The position numbers and the translations under genes are program-made. Positions 8,834 to 17,736 of a stretch of 23,127 bases of DNA are shown here, one piece after another. The stretch's first letter is position 1. Every line of letters begins with the position of its first letter. This DNA comes from Flavobacteriaceae bacterium (GTDB lineage Bacteria > Bacteroidota > Bacteroidia > Flavobacteriales > Flavobacteriaceae), in contig PAUJ01000015.1 in the NCBI GenBank assembly GCA_002713705.1, positions 41,001-64,127 on the forward strand. The letters run 5' to 3'. The notes beneath the pieces are model-generated. The model saw only the letters and a program-made list of their open reading frames with translations. It made no database searches and was not told where the DNA came from.

Positions 8834-10096
8834 TTACTCTCCAAAAGCAGCAGCAACTGCAGCAGAAAGTCTTTTATAAGTGCCATTTTCTAGTCGTTCT
8901 CTTATTGCTGAGAACGCCTTTAATGTTAAATCAACATCTTCTAAAGTATGAGTAGTTGTTGGAATCATACGCAATAATATAAGTCCTTTCGGAATTACTG
9001 GGTACACAACAATAGAACAGAAAATCCCATGATTTTCGCGTAAATCTTTTACCAATGCCATAGCTTCAGGTACAGAGCCTTTTAGATAAACAGGAGTTAC
9101 ACAAGATTGTGTAGTTCCGATATCAAATCCTCTTTCTTTAAGACCTCCTTGTAATGCTCTTACATTTTCCCAGAGTTTGTCTTTTAACTCTGGCATCGTA
9201 CGCAACATATCCAAACGTTTTAATGCTCCAACTACTAACTGCATTTGCAAAGATTTAGCAAACATTTGTGAACGCATATTGTATTTTAAGTAGTTGATTA
9301 TTTCTTCTTCAGCAGCAATAAAAGCACCTGTACTCGCCATAGACTTTGCAAAGGTTGCAAAATAGATATCAATATCGTCTTGCACTCCTTGTTCTTCTCC
9401 AGCTCCAGCTCCTGTTTTACCTAGGGTACCAAAACCATGCGCATCGTCTACAAACAATCGAAAGTTATACTTTTTCTTAAGAGCAACAATTTCTTTTAAT
9501 CTTCCTTGTTCTCCACGCATTCCGAAAACTCCTTCTGAAATTAATAGAATACCTCCACCACTTACTTTTGCCATTTTAGTAGCTCGCTGTAAGTTTTTTT
9601 CAATGCTCTCTAGGTCATTGTGTTTATAAGTAAAACGCTTTCCTAAGTGCAAACGAACTCCATCTATGATACATGCATGCGCATCAACATCATAGACGAT
9701 TACATCGTCTTTTGAAACTAAAGCATCAATAGAAGATACTATTCCTTGGTATCCAAAATTTAATAAATAAGCAGCTTCTTTATTTACAAATTCTGCTAAC
9801 TCATCTTGTAATTGATCATGAAGTTCTGTATGACCACTCATCATTCTGGCACCCATTGGGTAGGCAGAACCGTATTTAACACCTGCCTCAGCATCCACTT
9901 TTCTTACTTCTGGGTGATTTGCTAATCCAAGATAATCATTGATACTCCAAGTAATTACTTCTTTCCCTTGGAATTTCATGCGATTAGAAATTGGTCCTTC
10001 TAATTTAGGAAACACAAAATAACCTTCCGCTACTTCAGCCCATTTTCCTAAAGGTCCCTTGCTCTTGTGTATTTTATCGAATAAATCTTTCGCCAT
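8834..10096 (-). CDS. AONS/serine-palmitoyltransferase-fold PLP enzyme, probable cysteate fatty-acyltransferase (CapB/SulA type)
   Basis: A 420-residue alpha-oxoamine synthase. Visible features are a PLP-stacking His in DVDAHAC (His140), the VDDAHGFG block (Asp217-His220), and the Schiff-base lysine in FAKSMAS (Lys251). These enzymes condense an amino acid with a fatty acyl thioester, releasing CO2. Family members include serine palmitoyltransferase, 2-amino-3-ketobutyrate CoA ligase, and the cysteate acyl-transferase that makes the sulfonolipid capnine in Flavobacterium, Capnocytophaga and Alistipes. The cysteine-synthase-like gene just upstream favours the sulfonolipid role (inference). I chose the ATG at 10096 over a GTG at 10120 because the GTG falls inside a -7 box and MAKDLFDKIH is the better family N-terminus. 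Serine palmitoyltransferase (sphingolipid synthesis) is the main alternative. Confidence 0.85.
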   Translation of the reverse strand: MAKDLFDKIHKSKGPLGKWAEVAEGYFVFPKLEGPISNRMKFQGKEVITWSINDYLGLANHPEVRKVDAEAGVKYGSAYPMGARMMSGHTELHDQLQDELAEFVNKEAAYLLNFGYQGIVSSIDALVSKDDVIVYDVDAHACIIDGVRLHLGKRFTYKHNDLESIEKNLQRATKMAKVSGGGILLISEGVFGMRGEQGRLKEIVALKKKYNFRLFVDDAHGFGTLGKTGAGAGEEQGVQDDIDIYFATFAKSMASTGAFIAAEEEIINYLKYNMRSQMFAKSLQMQLVVGALKRLDMLRTMPELKDKLWENVRALQGGLKERGFDIGTTQSCVTPVYLKGSVPEAMALVKDLRENHGIFCSIVVYPVIPKGLILLRMIPTTTHTLEDVDLTLKAFSAIRERLENGTYKRLSAAVAAAFGE

Positions 10097-10119
10097 TATA
10101 GTAAGTTTAAGTGTGCTCA

Positions 10120-10127
10120 CAAAAATA
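10120..10127 (-). promoter_or_regulatory. -7 promoter box for the AONS-fold gene
   Basis: Read on the minus strand this is TATTTTTG, a full match to TAnnTTTG, 23 bases before the ATG at 10096. A TTG lies 23 bases further upstream (10151-10153), slightly far for a -33 element. It indicates that this gene is transcribed on its own and supports the ATG over the GTG at 10120. Confidence 0.42.
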
Positions 10128-10179
10128 CTGCTTTTTTACTATATGACCATCAACTTCTTTGTAAGAAATAAATATCAAG

Positions 10180-10203
10180 AAAGCCACTATAGATAGTGGC
10201 TTT
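10180..10203 (-). terminator. Hairpin terminator after the cysteine-synthase-like gene
   Basis: An 11-base inverted repeat (AAAGCCACTAT with ATAGTGGCTTT) separated by 2 bases forms a stem of about 10 bp, with a T-rich stretch after it on the minus strand. It lies 25 bases past the stop at 10228 and ahead of the next gene's promoter box, so the two PLP genes probably have separate transcripts. Confidence 0.68.
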
Positions 10204-10227
10204 ATAATTCTTTATATTATTAATATG

Positions 10228-11274
10228 TTATTTCACGTAATTTATTTCTGAAACTTCTGTTTTTTTACTGTCAAAAAATCCTTGTTGTTCCATCCATTTA
10301 TCACTGTATACTTTACTCATATAACGGGAACCATGATCAGGAAAAATGACTACGACGATACTGTCTTTATCAAAGATTCCTTCCTTATTAAGTATTTTTA
10401 AACCTTCCATAGTAGCTCCACTAGTATACCCTACAAAAAGCCCTTCATTACTAGCTATTTCTCTGGCGGCATGGGCACTACCTTCATCAGTCACTTTTAC
10501 AAAACGATCAATCTGATCAAAATCTGTTGCAGATGGAATTAAGTTTTTACCCAATCCTTCAATTCGATAAGGGTGTATTTCACCTTTGTCAAATTCTTTA
10601 GTCTCATGGTATTTTTTTAGTACTGAACCATAAGCATCAATACCAATAATGCTTACCTCTTTATTTTGTTCTTTTAAATAACGAGCAATTCCAGATATTG
10701 TACCTCCAGTACCACTACAAGCAACCAGATGAGTAATCTTACCTTCTGTTTGTTTCCAAATTTCTGGTCCTGTAGAATTATAATGTGCCTTAATATTTAA
10801 TTCATTAAAATATTGATTGATATATATAGAACCTTTTGTCTCTTTATGTAATCGCTTAGCTACTTCGTAATATGATTTTGGATCATCAGCAGGAACATGA
10901 GCCGGGCAAACATAAACCTCTGCTCCCATTGTTTTAAGCATGTCAATTTTATCTGGAGATGATTTTGAACTTACCGCAAGTATACATTTATACCCTTTTA
11001 CAATACTTACCATAGCTAAACTAAAACCAGTATTACCACTAGTTGTTTCAATAATAGTATCGCCAGGATTCAAAATTCCTTTTCTTTCGGCTTCTTCAAT
11101 AATATAAAGAGCAATTCTATCTTTAGAAGAATGTCCTGGATTAAAACCTTCTACTTTTGCAAAGAAGTTTCCTTTAAAATTTGAAGTAATTTTATTAAGC
11201 TTAATTAAAGGAGTATTTCCTATAAGAGCTAATGCATTGTCATAGACATTTAAATCTTCTTTCATATGAGGCAT
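10228..11274 (-). CDS. Cysteine-synthase/CBS-fold PLP enzyme, possible cysteate synthase (CapA type)
   Basis: A 348-residue fold-type II PLP enzyme. It has the Schiff-base lysine in PGHSSKDR (Lys51), the substrate loop TTSGNTG (residues 77-83) and the phosphate-binding SGTGGT (187-192). The [10 protein letters not shown] and YTSGA blocks resemble the catalytic core of cystathionine beta-synthase, but there is no haem-binding N-terminus and no C-terminal CBS domain. Members make cysteine, cystathionine or related products by beta-replacement on an activated serine. In Capnocytophaga the homologous CapA is reported to make cysteate from O-phosphoserine and sulfite for capnine synthesis. The AONS-fold neighbour downstream makes that role attractive, but plain cysteine or cystathionine synthesis cannot be excluded. 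An ATG three codons in (11265) is an alternative start. Confidence 0.85.
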   Translation of the reverse strand: MPHMKEDLNVYDNALALIGNTPLIKLNKITSNFKGNFFAKVEGFNPGHSSKDRIALYIIEEAERKGILNPGDTIIETTSGNTGFSLAMVSIVKGYKCILAVSSKSSPDKIDMLKTMGAEVYVCPAHVPADDPKSYYEVAKRLHKETKGSIYINQYFNELNIKAHYNSTGPEIWKQTEGKITHLVACSGTGGTISGIARYLKEQNKEVSIIGIDAYGSVLKKYHETKEFDKGEIHPYRIEGLGKNLIPSATDFDQIDRFVKVTDEGSAHAAREIASNEGLFVGYTSGATMEGLKILNKEGIFDKDSIVVVIFPDHGSRYMSKVYSDKWMEQQGFFDSKKTEVSEINYVK

Positions 11275-11318
11275 TTCTTTTGTAAAATATGATTAAAAAC
11301 CATTGCTTTTTAACTATA

Positions 11319-11326
11319 CAAATTTA
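11319..11326 (-). promoter_or_regulatory. -7 promoter box for the cysteine-synthase-like gene
   Basis: Read on the minus strand this is TAAATTTG, a full match to TAnnTTTG, 44 bases before the ATG at 11274. It lies in the 67-base gap after the S9 peptidase gene on the same strand. No clear -33 TTTG is present. Confidence 0.36.
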
Positions 11327-11341
11327 CAATAAAAATATTAA

Positions 11342-13477
11342 CTAGTTTTTAATTCCTTCTAAATCTAATAAAAAAGCATAAGATCTAGCATACTTTTTCA
11401 AAGCATTAAAACGTCCAGATGCACCACCATGACCTGCTTCCATGTTAATATGGAATAGTAATAAATTATCATCAGTTTTCATATCTCTTAACTTAGCAAC
11501 CCATTTTGCTGGTTCCCAATATTGAACTTGAGAATCATGTAAACCTGTAGTTACTAACAGATTAGGGTATGCCTTTGCCATTACTTGATCATAAGGAGAA
11601 TATGAAGTCATATATTCATAATATTCCTTTTCGTTTGGATTTCCCCATTCGTCGTATTCACCTGTGGTTAAAGGAATGGTATCATCAAGCATCGTTGTAG
11701 TAACATCCACAAAAGGAACTGCAGCTATAACTCCATTATAGAGTTCAGGAGCCATATTAGTGATTGCACCCATTAATAAACCACCTGCGGAACCTCCATT
11801 TGCATACAAATGATTAGACGATGTATACTTTTCTTCAATTAAATATTTTGAAACATCTACAAAATCTGTAAAAGTGTTTTTCTTATTAAATAATTTTCCT
11901 TCTTCATACCAGTTTCTACCTAAATACTCACTACCTCTAACATGAGCAATAGCAAAAATAAAGCCTCTGTCTAACAAACTTAACCTAATTGTTGAAAAAT
12001 AAGGATCTACCGTGCTACCGTATGAACCATATGCGTATAGTAATAATGGGTTTTTTCCATTCATTTTCATTCCTTTTTTATAGACCATAGAAACAGGTAT
12101 TTTGGTACCGTCTTCTGCAGTGGCCCAAACCCTTTTGGAATCGTAATTATTTTTATCAAAATCTCCTCCTAAAACCGCCGCTTCTTTTAGAATTGTTTGT
12201 TCTTTCGTTTCCATATTATAATCAATGATGGATGAAGGAGTTGTTAGGGAGTTATAAACATAACGAAGTACCTTAGAATCAAATTCTGGATTTACAGATG
12301 AATATGCGGTATAGGTTTCGCTTTCGAAAGGCAAATAATATTCATTTGTTCCGTCCCAGGAAACAATTTTAATTTGAGTTAGTCCGTTTTTTCTTTCAGA
12401 GATCACATAATAATCTTTAAAAATTTCTATATCTTCTAATAGTACCTCTTCACGATGTGGAATCATATCCACCCAATTATCCATAGTTGTTTGGGTATCT
12501 GGAGTCTTCATTAATTTAAAATTAGTGGCTTCGTCTTTATTGGTTAATACATAAAAGGAATCGTCGTAATGAGAAATCGTATATTCCAAACCTCTCACTC
12601 TGGGCTGAAATACTTTAAAATCATCAAAAGGAGTATCAGCATTAAGAATTCTATATGCCGATGTTAGTGTACTATAACTACCAATTACAATAAATTTATC
12701 AGACTTTGTCTTGTAAACAAATGTTCCAAATGTATCATCATCTTCTGTAAATATTAACTCATCTTTTTCTGATGAAGAACCTAAACGATGTCTAAATATT
12801 TTATTTGAACGCAATGTTTTTTCCTCCTTTTTAGTATAAAATAATGTCTCATTATCATTTGCCCAAGTAGCACCACCAGTGGTAAGCGGAATATTTTCAT
12901 CCAATAATTCTCCGGTTAATAAATCCTTTATATAAATGGTATAATTTCTTCTGCTTAAGGTATCAACTCCAAATGAAACCTTTGTATTATCAGGACTGAC
13001 ATTTAAACCAGATAAACTATAATACGAATGTCCCTCAGCCATCTCATTTACATTAAACAATAATTCTTCAGTGGCTCCCAAGCTATCTTTTTTACGGGTA
13101 TAAATTGGATAATCCTTTCCTGTTTCGAATTTTGTAATGTAATAATAACCGTTATATTTATAAGGTACCGATTCATCATCTTCCTTTATTCGGCTTTTCA
13201 TTTCCTCAAACAAATCTTTTTGAAAATCATTGGTATGAGCTGTTTTCTTTTCGTAATAATCATTTTCACGTTCCAAGTAATCTATTACCTCTTCATTTTC
13301 ACGCTGATTTAACCAATAGTAATTATCGATTCTTACATCACCATGCTTTTCTAAATGCTTTTCAATCTTTTCTGCTTTAGGAGCTTCTATATCCATATTT
13401 TTTTTTGAATGTTCTTCGTTTTTACAAGAAGTGGCAAAAATAAGGCTTACCATCGAAATAATGATTGTTTTTTTCAT
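11342..13477 (-). CDS. S9 family prolyl oligopeptidase / oligopeptidase B-like lipoprotein
   Basis: A 711-residue serine peptidase. Residues 1-17 are a lipoprotein signal peptide ending in the lipobox ATSC (Cys18), and the next residues, KNEE, are acidic. Residues about 70-440 correspond to the beta-propeller that gates access in S9 enzymes, and the alpha/beta-hydrolase domain follows. The catalytic triad is complete: Ser563 in GGSAGG, Asp648 in GLHDSQ and His683 in EAGHGG. The GGSAGG box and overall length fit the oligopeptidase B / prolyl oligopeptidase group, which cuts short peptides after basic residues or proline. The lipid anchor puts it in the periplasm or on the cell surface, which suits peptide scavenging. 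It stands 181 bases downstream of the threonine aldolase gene. Exact specificity is unknown. Confidence 0.92.
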   Translation of the reverse strand: MKKTIIISMVSLIFATSCKNEEHSKKNMDIEAPKAEKIEKHLEKHGDVRIDNYYWLNQRENEEVIDYLERENDYYEKKTAHTNDFQKDLFEEMKSRIKEDDESVPYKYNGYYYITKFETGKDYPIYTRKKDSLGATEELLFNVNEMAEGHSYYSLSGLNVSPDNTKVSFGVDTLSRRNYTIYIKDLLTGELLDENIPLTTGGATWANDNETLFYTKKEEKTLRSNKIFRHRLGSSSEKDELIFTEDDDTFGTFVYKTKSDKFIVIGSYSTLTSAYRILNADTPFDDFKVFQPRVRGLEYTISHYDDSFYVLTNKDEATNFKLMKTPDTQTTMDNWVDMIPHREEVLLEDIEIFKDYYVISERKNGLTQIKIVSWDGTNEYYLPFESETYTAYSSVNPEFDSKVLRYVYNSLTTPSSIIDYNMETKEQTILKEAAVLGGDFDKNNYDSKRVWATAEDGTKIPVSMVYKKGMKMNGKNPLLLYAYGSYGSTVDPYFSTIRLSLLDRGFIFAIAHVRGSEYLGRNWYEEGKLFNKKNTFTDFVDVSKYLIEEKYTSSNHLYANGGSAGGLLMGAITNMAPELYNGVIAAVPFVDVTTTMLDDTIPLTTGEYDEWGNPNEKEYYEYMTSYSPYDQVMAKAYPNLLVTTGLHDSQVQYWEPAKWVAKLRDMKTDDNLLLFHINMEAGHGGASGRFNALKKYARSYAFLLDLEGIKN

Positions 13478-13619
13478 CTTGAATTTATTAATGAGTTTGA
13501 TTACAATATACTGATTTTGTTTAAATATTGTTGTTTGGTTGAAAGTTTTACAAAGGTTATAATTGTACTGAATGAAGTCCTAGTTAATAAAATTAACAAA
13601 ACAGGTTCGATCTTGCCTT

Positions 13620-13645
13620 TAAAAAAATAATATCGAAAAATTTCG
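13620..13645 (-). terminator. Weak hairpin and T-run after the threonine aldolase gene
   Basis: A short inverted repeat (CGAAA/TTTCG, 13634-13645) is followed on the minus strand by a T-rich run ending at about 13620. It begins about 14 bases past the stop at 13659. The stem is only 4-5 bp, so this is a weak candidate. Confidence 0.3.
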
Positions 13646-13658
13646 GAATGGATCTGTT

Positions 13659-14693
13659 CTAAAACTGATAATTATTTATGGTTTCTAATACGATTTCATG
13701 CATCGCATCTGAATAATCCAAATGAGTTACCATTCGCAATTTTCCCTGACCCATATCACTAATTTTAATGTTTTTTAGTAACATATCGTTTACAAACTTG
13801 TCTTTTGATAATTCATCCACTACATTAAAAATAACAATATTGGTTTCTGTAGGTTCTACATTTTTCACAAAAGAAACCTCCTCCAAAGTTCTTGCTATTT
13901 CTTTTGCCTTTTCATGGTCCAATGCTAAACGATCTACTTGATGGTCTAATGCGTATAAACCCGCTGCGGCCATAAAACCTATTTGTCGCATTGCTCCTCC
14001 TAATATTTTTCGAATTCTTATCGATCTTTTCATAAGGTCATTAGTTCCTAATAAAATGGTTCCCATAGGAGTTCCCAAACCCTTACTTAAACAAATTGAA
14101 ATAGAATCGAAGGTCTTACCATAATCTTTAGGATTTTCATTTTTTGCAACAATAGCATTCATTAATCGAGCACCGTCTAAGTGCAAGCCCAATCCATAAT
14201 CAGTACAAACCTGTCTTACTTTTTTAAATTCGTTAAAATCATAACAAGCTCCACCTCCTTTATTGGTGGTATTTTCTAAGCAAACTAAAGTTGTATTTGC
14301 GGTGTGATAATTTGAAATTGGACTGATCCCCGCTTCAATTGCTTTTGCAGTTATCATTCCACGTTCTCCATCAATTAAATTACAAGTAACTCCACTATTA
14401 AAAGCAGCACCACCCGCCTCATAATTATAAACGTGGGCCCATTTATCACAAATTAATTGATCTCCTGGTTGGGTGTGCAATTTTATAGCTGCTTGATTAG
14501 ACATAGAACCTGTTGGAAAAAACAAAGCAGTTTCCATACCAAATTTTTCGGCAAACCTTCTTTCCAATTCATTAACAGATGGATCTTCCTTATATACATC
14601 ATCTCCGGTTTGAGCGGTCATTATCGCATCAAGCATACCTTGAGTAGGTTTAGTAACTGTATCACTTCGCAAATCTATTGTCATAATAGCCAT
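13659..14693 (-). CDS. Low-specificity L-threonine aldolase / beta-eliminating lyase family
   Basis: From the ATG at 14693 the protein has 344 residues, the usual family length. It is a fold-type I PLP enzyme that splits L-threonine or L-allo-threonine into glycine and acetaldehyde. Visible are the N-terminal signature IDLRSDTVTKPT, the GDDVYKEDPSVNELE block, the PLP-stacking His in DKWAHVY (His87), the LDGARL block (Asp183) and the Schiff-base lysine in LSKGLGTP (Lys204). A longer reading from 14750 adds 19 residues but runs into the end of the upstream gene and puts the signature too far in, so I reject it. It starts 10 bases after the stop of the secreted-protein gene upstream and so is probably the last gene of that operon. 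The substrate stereospecificity is not determined. Confidence 0.92.
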   Translation of the reverse strand: MAIMTIDLRSDTVTKPTQGMLDAIMTAQTGDDVYKEDPSVNELERRFAEKFGMETALFFPTGSMSNQAAIKLHTQPGDQLICDKWAHVYNYEAGGAAFNSGVTCNLIDGERGMITAKAIEAGISPISNYHTANTTLVCLENTTNKGGGACYDFNEFKKVRQVCTDYGLGLHLDGARLMNAIVAKNENPKDYGKTFDSISICLSKGLGTPMGTILLGTNDLMKRSIRIRKILGGAMRQIGFMAAAGLYALDHQVDRLALDHEKAKEIARTLEEVSFVKNVEPTETNIVIFNVVDELSKDKFVNDMLLKNIKISDMGQGKLRMVTHLDYSDAMHEIVLETINNYQF

Positions 14694-14703
14694 ATTTTTT
14701 ATC

Positions 14704-15321
14704 CTATAATTCTCGTCTAAACTTGGATTCGATTGATTGAATTTCTTCATTCAAAATATTTTCAAGTTCGACAATTTTCAAATTATTATTATAGTCAAAA
14801 TTAATATTTTTGTTGGAAGCATTTGTTGTTAATTGAAACAAATTATAAGTTTGACCAAAGGATTGTTCATCAACATTAAATTGAAACACCGTTTGACAGG
14901 GATGAATAGAAATATCTTCTACTACTTTATCTTTAGGAGACTCCAATTCGTATTGCTTTACCTGTACTTGAAGTTGTTGAATATTTGTGGAAATATAATT
15001 TAAAATATTTATATTATTTATTGGTAAAGCAAAAAATATCCCGCAATTATCAATTTTTTTAACTAAAGATCGATTGTCTTCATTCCAAAAAACATACACT
15101 TCATAATAGGTACCTTTTGAAGAACAACTAGTGCCATCAGACAATCTAAAAACATCAATTATCCCATCGCAATATTCATATTTATACATGTAGTTCGTTA
15201 TGTTTCTTGCTTCCAAACTTTTTGTGAATTTAGCAACTAAATGATCTACGTGTTTTTTTTCGTGTTGAGCATGCAATCCCATACTAGTCCAAATAAAAAT
15301 AATTACTAAAAGATATTTCAT
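14704..15321 (-). CDS. Unrecognised secreted protein, in operon with a metalloprotease
   Basis: A 205-residue protein whose family I do not recognise. Residues 1-19 form a clear Sec signal peptide (ending GLHAQ), so the mature part (about 186 residues) is periplasmic or secreted. Four or five cysteines (in EYCDG, GTSCSSKG, DNCGIF, HPCQT) could form disulfides. The composition is rich in Asn, Tyr and Lys, with a predicted helical tail (ELENILNEEIQSIESKFRREL region). There is no lipobox and no T9SS sorting domain. It begins 12 bases after the stop of the zinc metalloprotease gene and ends 10 bases before threonine aldolase. An operon role such as metalloprotease partner or inhibitor is possible, but nothing in the sequence shows it. 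Confidence 0.8.
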   Translation of the reverse strand: MKYLLVIIFIWTSMGLHAQHEKKHVDHLVAKFTKSLEARNITNYMYKYEYCDGIIDVFRLSDGTSCSSKGTYYEVYVFWNEDNRSLVKKIDNCGIFFALPINNINILNYISTNIQQLQVQVKQYELESPKDKVVEDISIHPCQTVFQFNVDEQSFGQTYNLFQLTTNASNKNINFDYNNNLKIVELENILNEEIQSIESKFRREL

Positions 15322-15333
15322 GTTTTTTTTATT

Positions 15334-17736
15334 TTATTGAATTGAACATTGAAAACTTCCTATAGGGCTGCCATCCGGAATTTTTGGTGTTTTAAAAGTT
15401 TTAAATTTTTCAGGATACTTTCTATATTCATTTATTTCTCTTAATAATTGCATATTAAAAATACCATTATCATCATTTAACAATGAAGTTAAATCATCCA
15501 GATTTTTATTGGCAATGGCTTTAACTTGCGCGATAGATTTAGTTGAAGAAATTAAATTAAATAGGTTTTGCAATAGCCGATATTGTATGGTATTAGAAAC
15601 TTCTTCTTCATAACTAGTATTCATTTTAATTTTAAAACAATGGTCAATTAAGGGGTTTAAAACACCATCAAGTCCTAAATTTTTTTCTGAAATTGCACGC
15701 TGTTCCACTAACCTATTAGCACGTTCAGAGTTTAGCAATAATCTCAATGTCATATCACTAGCAGTAGCAACCGCACCTAAAGCATCAAACGCAACATTGG
15801 TATTACTTTTAAAAGATTCTCTAGTCCTTTGGTAAGCCATCGCTCTTGGTGGAAATAATTTTAATTTAGCTTCCGGTATTAGTAACGTTTGAACGGATAT
15901 TGTTTTTAAGACCGATTTTAAAGCCTGCTCTTGTTCTTTTTTAGAAATAACTTCTACCACAACTCCGTCACTACCTTTTACAGCGTAATTATAATTTAAA
16001 CCTCCAATATTTTTTATGGCAGCTTCAGTTTGATAACGATGGTAAAAATACAAGGGTACAAATACATCCTCTAAAACAGTATAGGGCTCATCATTTCTAA
16101 TATTATCAATAGAAAAATTTTCTATAGCTTGATTTCTTATAGCTAAAACAGACTCCAATTCTTCAGAAGCATTTTCACCATTGTCCCATAAATGGGCTTT
16201 TCCGTGAGCACTACCTTGTGGACGCGCATCGGTATCTGAAATATATTGAAAACCATCTATAAATGCATTGGATAAGATTCCTCTCAAATATTTTTTTTCT
16301 TCCATCCCTTTCGGTACATTGCTGTAAGAATAAGCAACTGTTACTTTATCCCAGTCACCAATTCCAGTATCGTAAGCATTGGAAAAATCAATTTCACCAT
16401 TTTTTAATGTTAAAGTAGGATGCGGGTAATCCATCACACTAGACCTATTTGTTGGGCTTGCTGCAAAATTATGAGCAAATCCTAAGGTATGGCCTACTTC
16501 ATGTGCTGCTAGTTGCCTAATTCGAGCTAACGCCATAGATAACATAGGCTCGTAATTATCGTCTCTTTCTGCAAAAGGTTGATTCATCAATGCCTGAGCA
16601 ATTAAAAAATCTTGTCGGATGCGAAGACTACCCAGACTAACATGTCCCTTTATGATTTCTCCAGTTCTAGGGTCACTTATTGTACTTCCATAACTCCAGC
16701 CTCTTGTAGAACGATGTACCCATTGTATTAAATTATAACGAAGGTCTAAGGGGTCAGCATCTTCTGGCAGCATTTTTACTTGAAAACCATTTTTATAACC
16801 AATGGCCTCAAATGCTTGATTCCACCAACTAGCTCCTTCTAATAAAGCCGAACGAATGGGTTCCGGTGTTCCTGAATCCAAATAATAAATGATAGGTTCA
16901 ACTGCTTCAGATATCGCTAAGTCGGGGTTTTTCTTTTCTAAACGATGCCTATAAATAAATCGTTTTTTTATGGGCTCCCAAATAGGTGTCGCGTAATCCA
17001 TGTATTCCATTGGAAAAGAACCGCACCTGGTCTCAAATACTCTAGGGCTGTACTTATCATCGGGTAAAGCTACAAAACTATAATGTTGAATTACAGAAAT
17101 TGCAGTTTCATCAGGTGTAACTGGATTAATATTTTTACCAGTTGGTTCTCCAACAAAAGTAAGCAAGGATTCAAACATTACATTTTCAGGGAAGGCTTTT
17201 GTATTTTCCATCCATAATACATTTCTTGTTTTATCTAATTTATAAACTCCTTCTTTCGCTTTTTTTAAGCGATTGGCTACCCGATGAGCATCTTGCATTA
17301 AAAAAGGTGTCAAATCGATTATGTAAGTATCTTCAATAATTTCTTTTATTGGGAAACCAAATAAAACCGACTCGGCAAAAGCTTGTTTAATGGATTTTTT
17401 TTCTAACTCATTATTAGTAATCGCTCTAAAGTCTTGATTTGGTTGAATTAACAATATTTTATTTCCACTTTTAATAAACTTCACAATTACTCCATCACCG
17501 ATTTTACCTCGATCCAATCCAATATCATTCGATCCCATTCCTGTGGCTAGGAAATGAGCATATAAAAATTCAGTATCTAATTGATCTACTTCGAGATAAA
17601 TCTCACCCTCAGATTCAGAATAATGAAAATTAAAAAAACCATTAAACATTTTTAAGTCTTTTTTTTCTGCTAAAAATTGCGCGTGAACTGAATTGAATCC
17701 AAAAAAGAAAAGGAAACAAAGAATCGAATATTTCAT
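15334..17736 (-). CDS. Secreted zinc metalloprotease, DUF5117/DUF5118 (DUF4953-type) family
   Basis: An 800-residue protein with a Sec signal peptide (residues 1 to about 19, ending VHAQ). It carries the extended metzincin zinc site HEVGHTLGFAH (His412, Glu413, His416, His422), followed by a Met-turn in SSVMDYP (Met435). This is the layout of Bacteroidota zinc-dependent metalloproteases in which the catalytic domain is flanked by DUF5117 and DUF5118-type regions. Here the N-terminal region (about 20-210) would be the pro- or substrate-handling part. A C-terminal half of about 350 residues follows the active site. No T9SS sorting domain or lipobox is seen, so it is probably periplasmic. It is the first gene of a tight operon with the unrecognised secreted protein and threonine aldolase. 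Its substrate is unknown. Confidence 0.9.
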   Translation of the reverse strand: MKYSILCFLFFFGFNSVHAQFLAEKKDLKMFNGFFNFHYSESEGEIYLEVDQLDTEFLYAHFLATGMGSNDIGLDRGKIGDGVIVKFIKSGNKILLIQPNQDFRAITNNELEKKSIKQAFAESVLFGFPIKEIIEDTYIIDLTPFLMQDAHRVANRLKKAKEGVYKLDKTRNVLWMENTKAFPENVMFESLLTFVGEPTGKNINPVTPDETAISVIQHYSFVALPDDKYSPRVFETRCGSFPMEYMDYATPIWEPIKKRFIYRHRLEKKNPDLAISEAVEPIIYYLDSGTPEPIRSALLEGASWWNQAFEAIGYKNGFQVKMLPEDADPLDLRYNLIQWVHRSTRGWSYGSTISDPRTGEIIKGHVSLGSLRIRQDFLIAQALMNQPFAERDDNYEPMLSMALARIRQLAAHEVGHTLGFAHNFAASPTNRSSVMDYPHPTLTLKNGEIDFSNAYDTGIGDWDKVTVAYSYSNVPKGMEEKKYLRGILSNAFIDGFQYISDTDARPQGSAHGKAHLWDNGENASEELESVLAIRNQAIENFSIDNIRNDEPYTVLEDVFVPLYFYHRYQTEAAIKNIGGLNYNYAVKGSDGVVVEVISKKEQEQALKSVLKTISVQTLLIPEAKLKLFPPRAMAYQRTRESFKSNTNVAFDALGAVATASDMTLRLLLNSERANRLVEQRAISEKNLGLDGVLNPLIDHCFKIKMNTSYEEEVSNTIQYRLLQNLFNLISSTKSIAQVKAIANKNLDDLTSLLNDDNGIFNMQLLREINEYRKYPEKFKTFKTPKIPDGSPIGSFQCSIQ

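Noticed and set aside
8834..10096. Calling the AONS-fold enzyme a serine palmitoyltransferase
   Set aside because: It remains possible, but the adjacent cysteine-synthase-fold gene makes the sulfonolipid acyltransferase the better hypothesis; sequence motifs alone do not separate them.
13409..13630. Plus-strand open frame of 73 codons overlapping the S9 gene start
   Set aside because: It is antisense to the signal-peptide region, has no recognisable domain and continues into AT-rich spacer; treated as chance.
14457..14720. Plus-strand open frame of 87 codons inside threonine aldolase
   Set aside because: It lies antisense to the conserved N-terminal coding region and looks like a reading-frame shadow.
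14694..14750. Upstream ATG adding 19 residues to threonine aldolase
   Set aside because: It overlaps the end of the upstream gene, and the family signature then begins too deep in the protein; ATG 14693 gives normal length.
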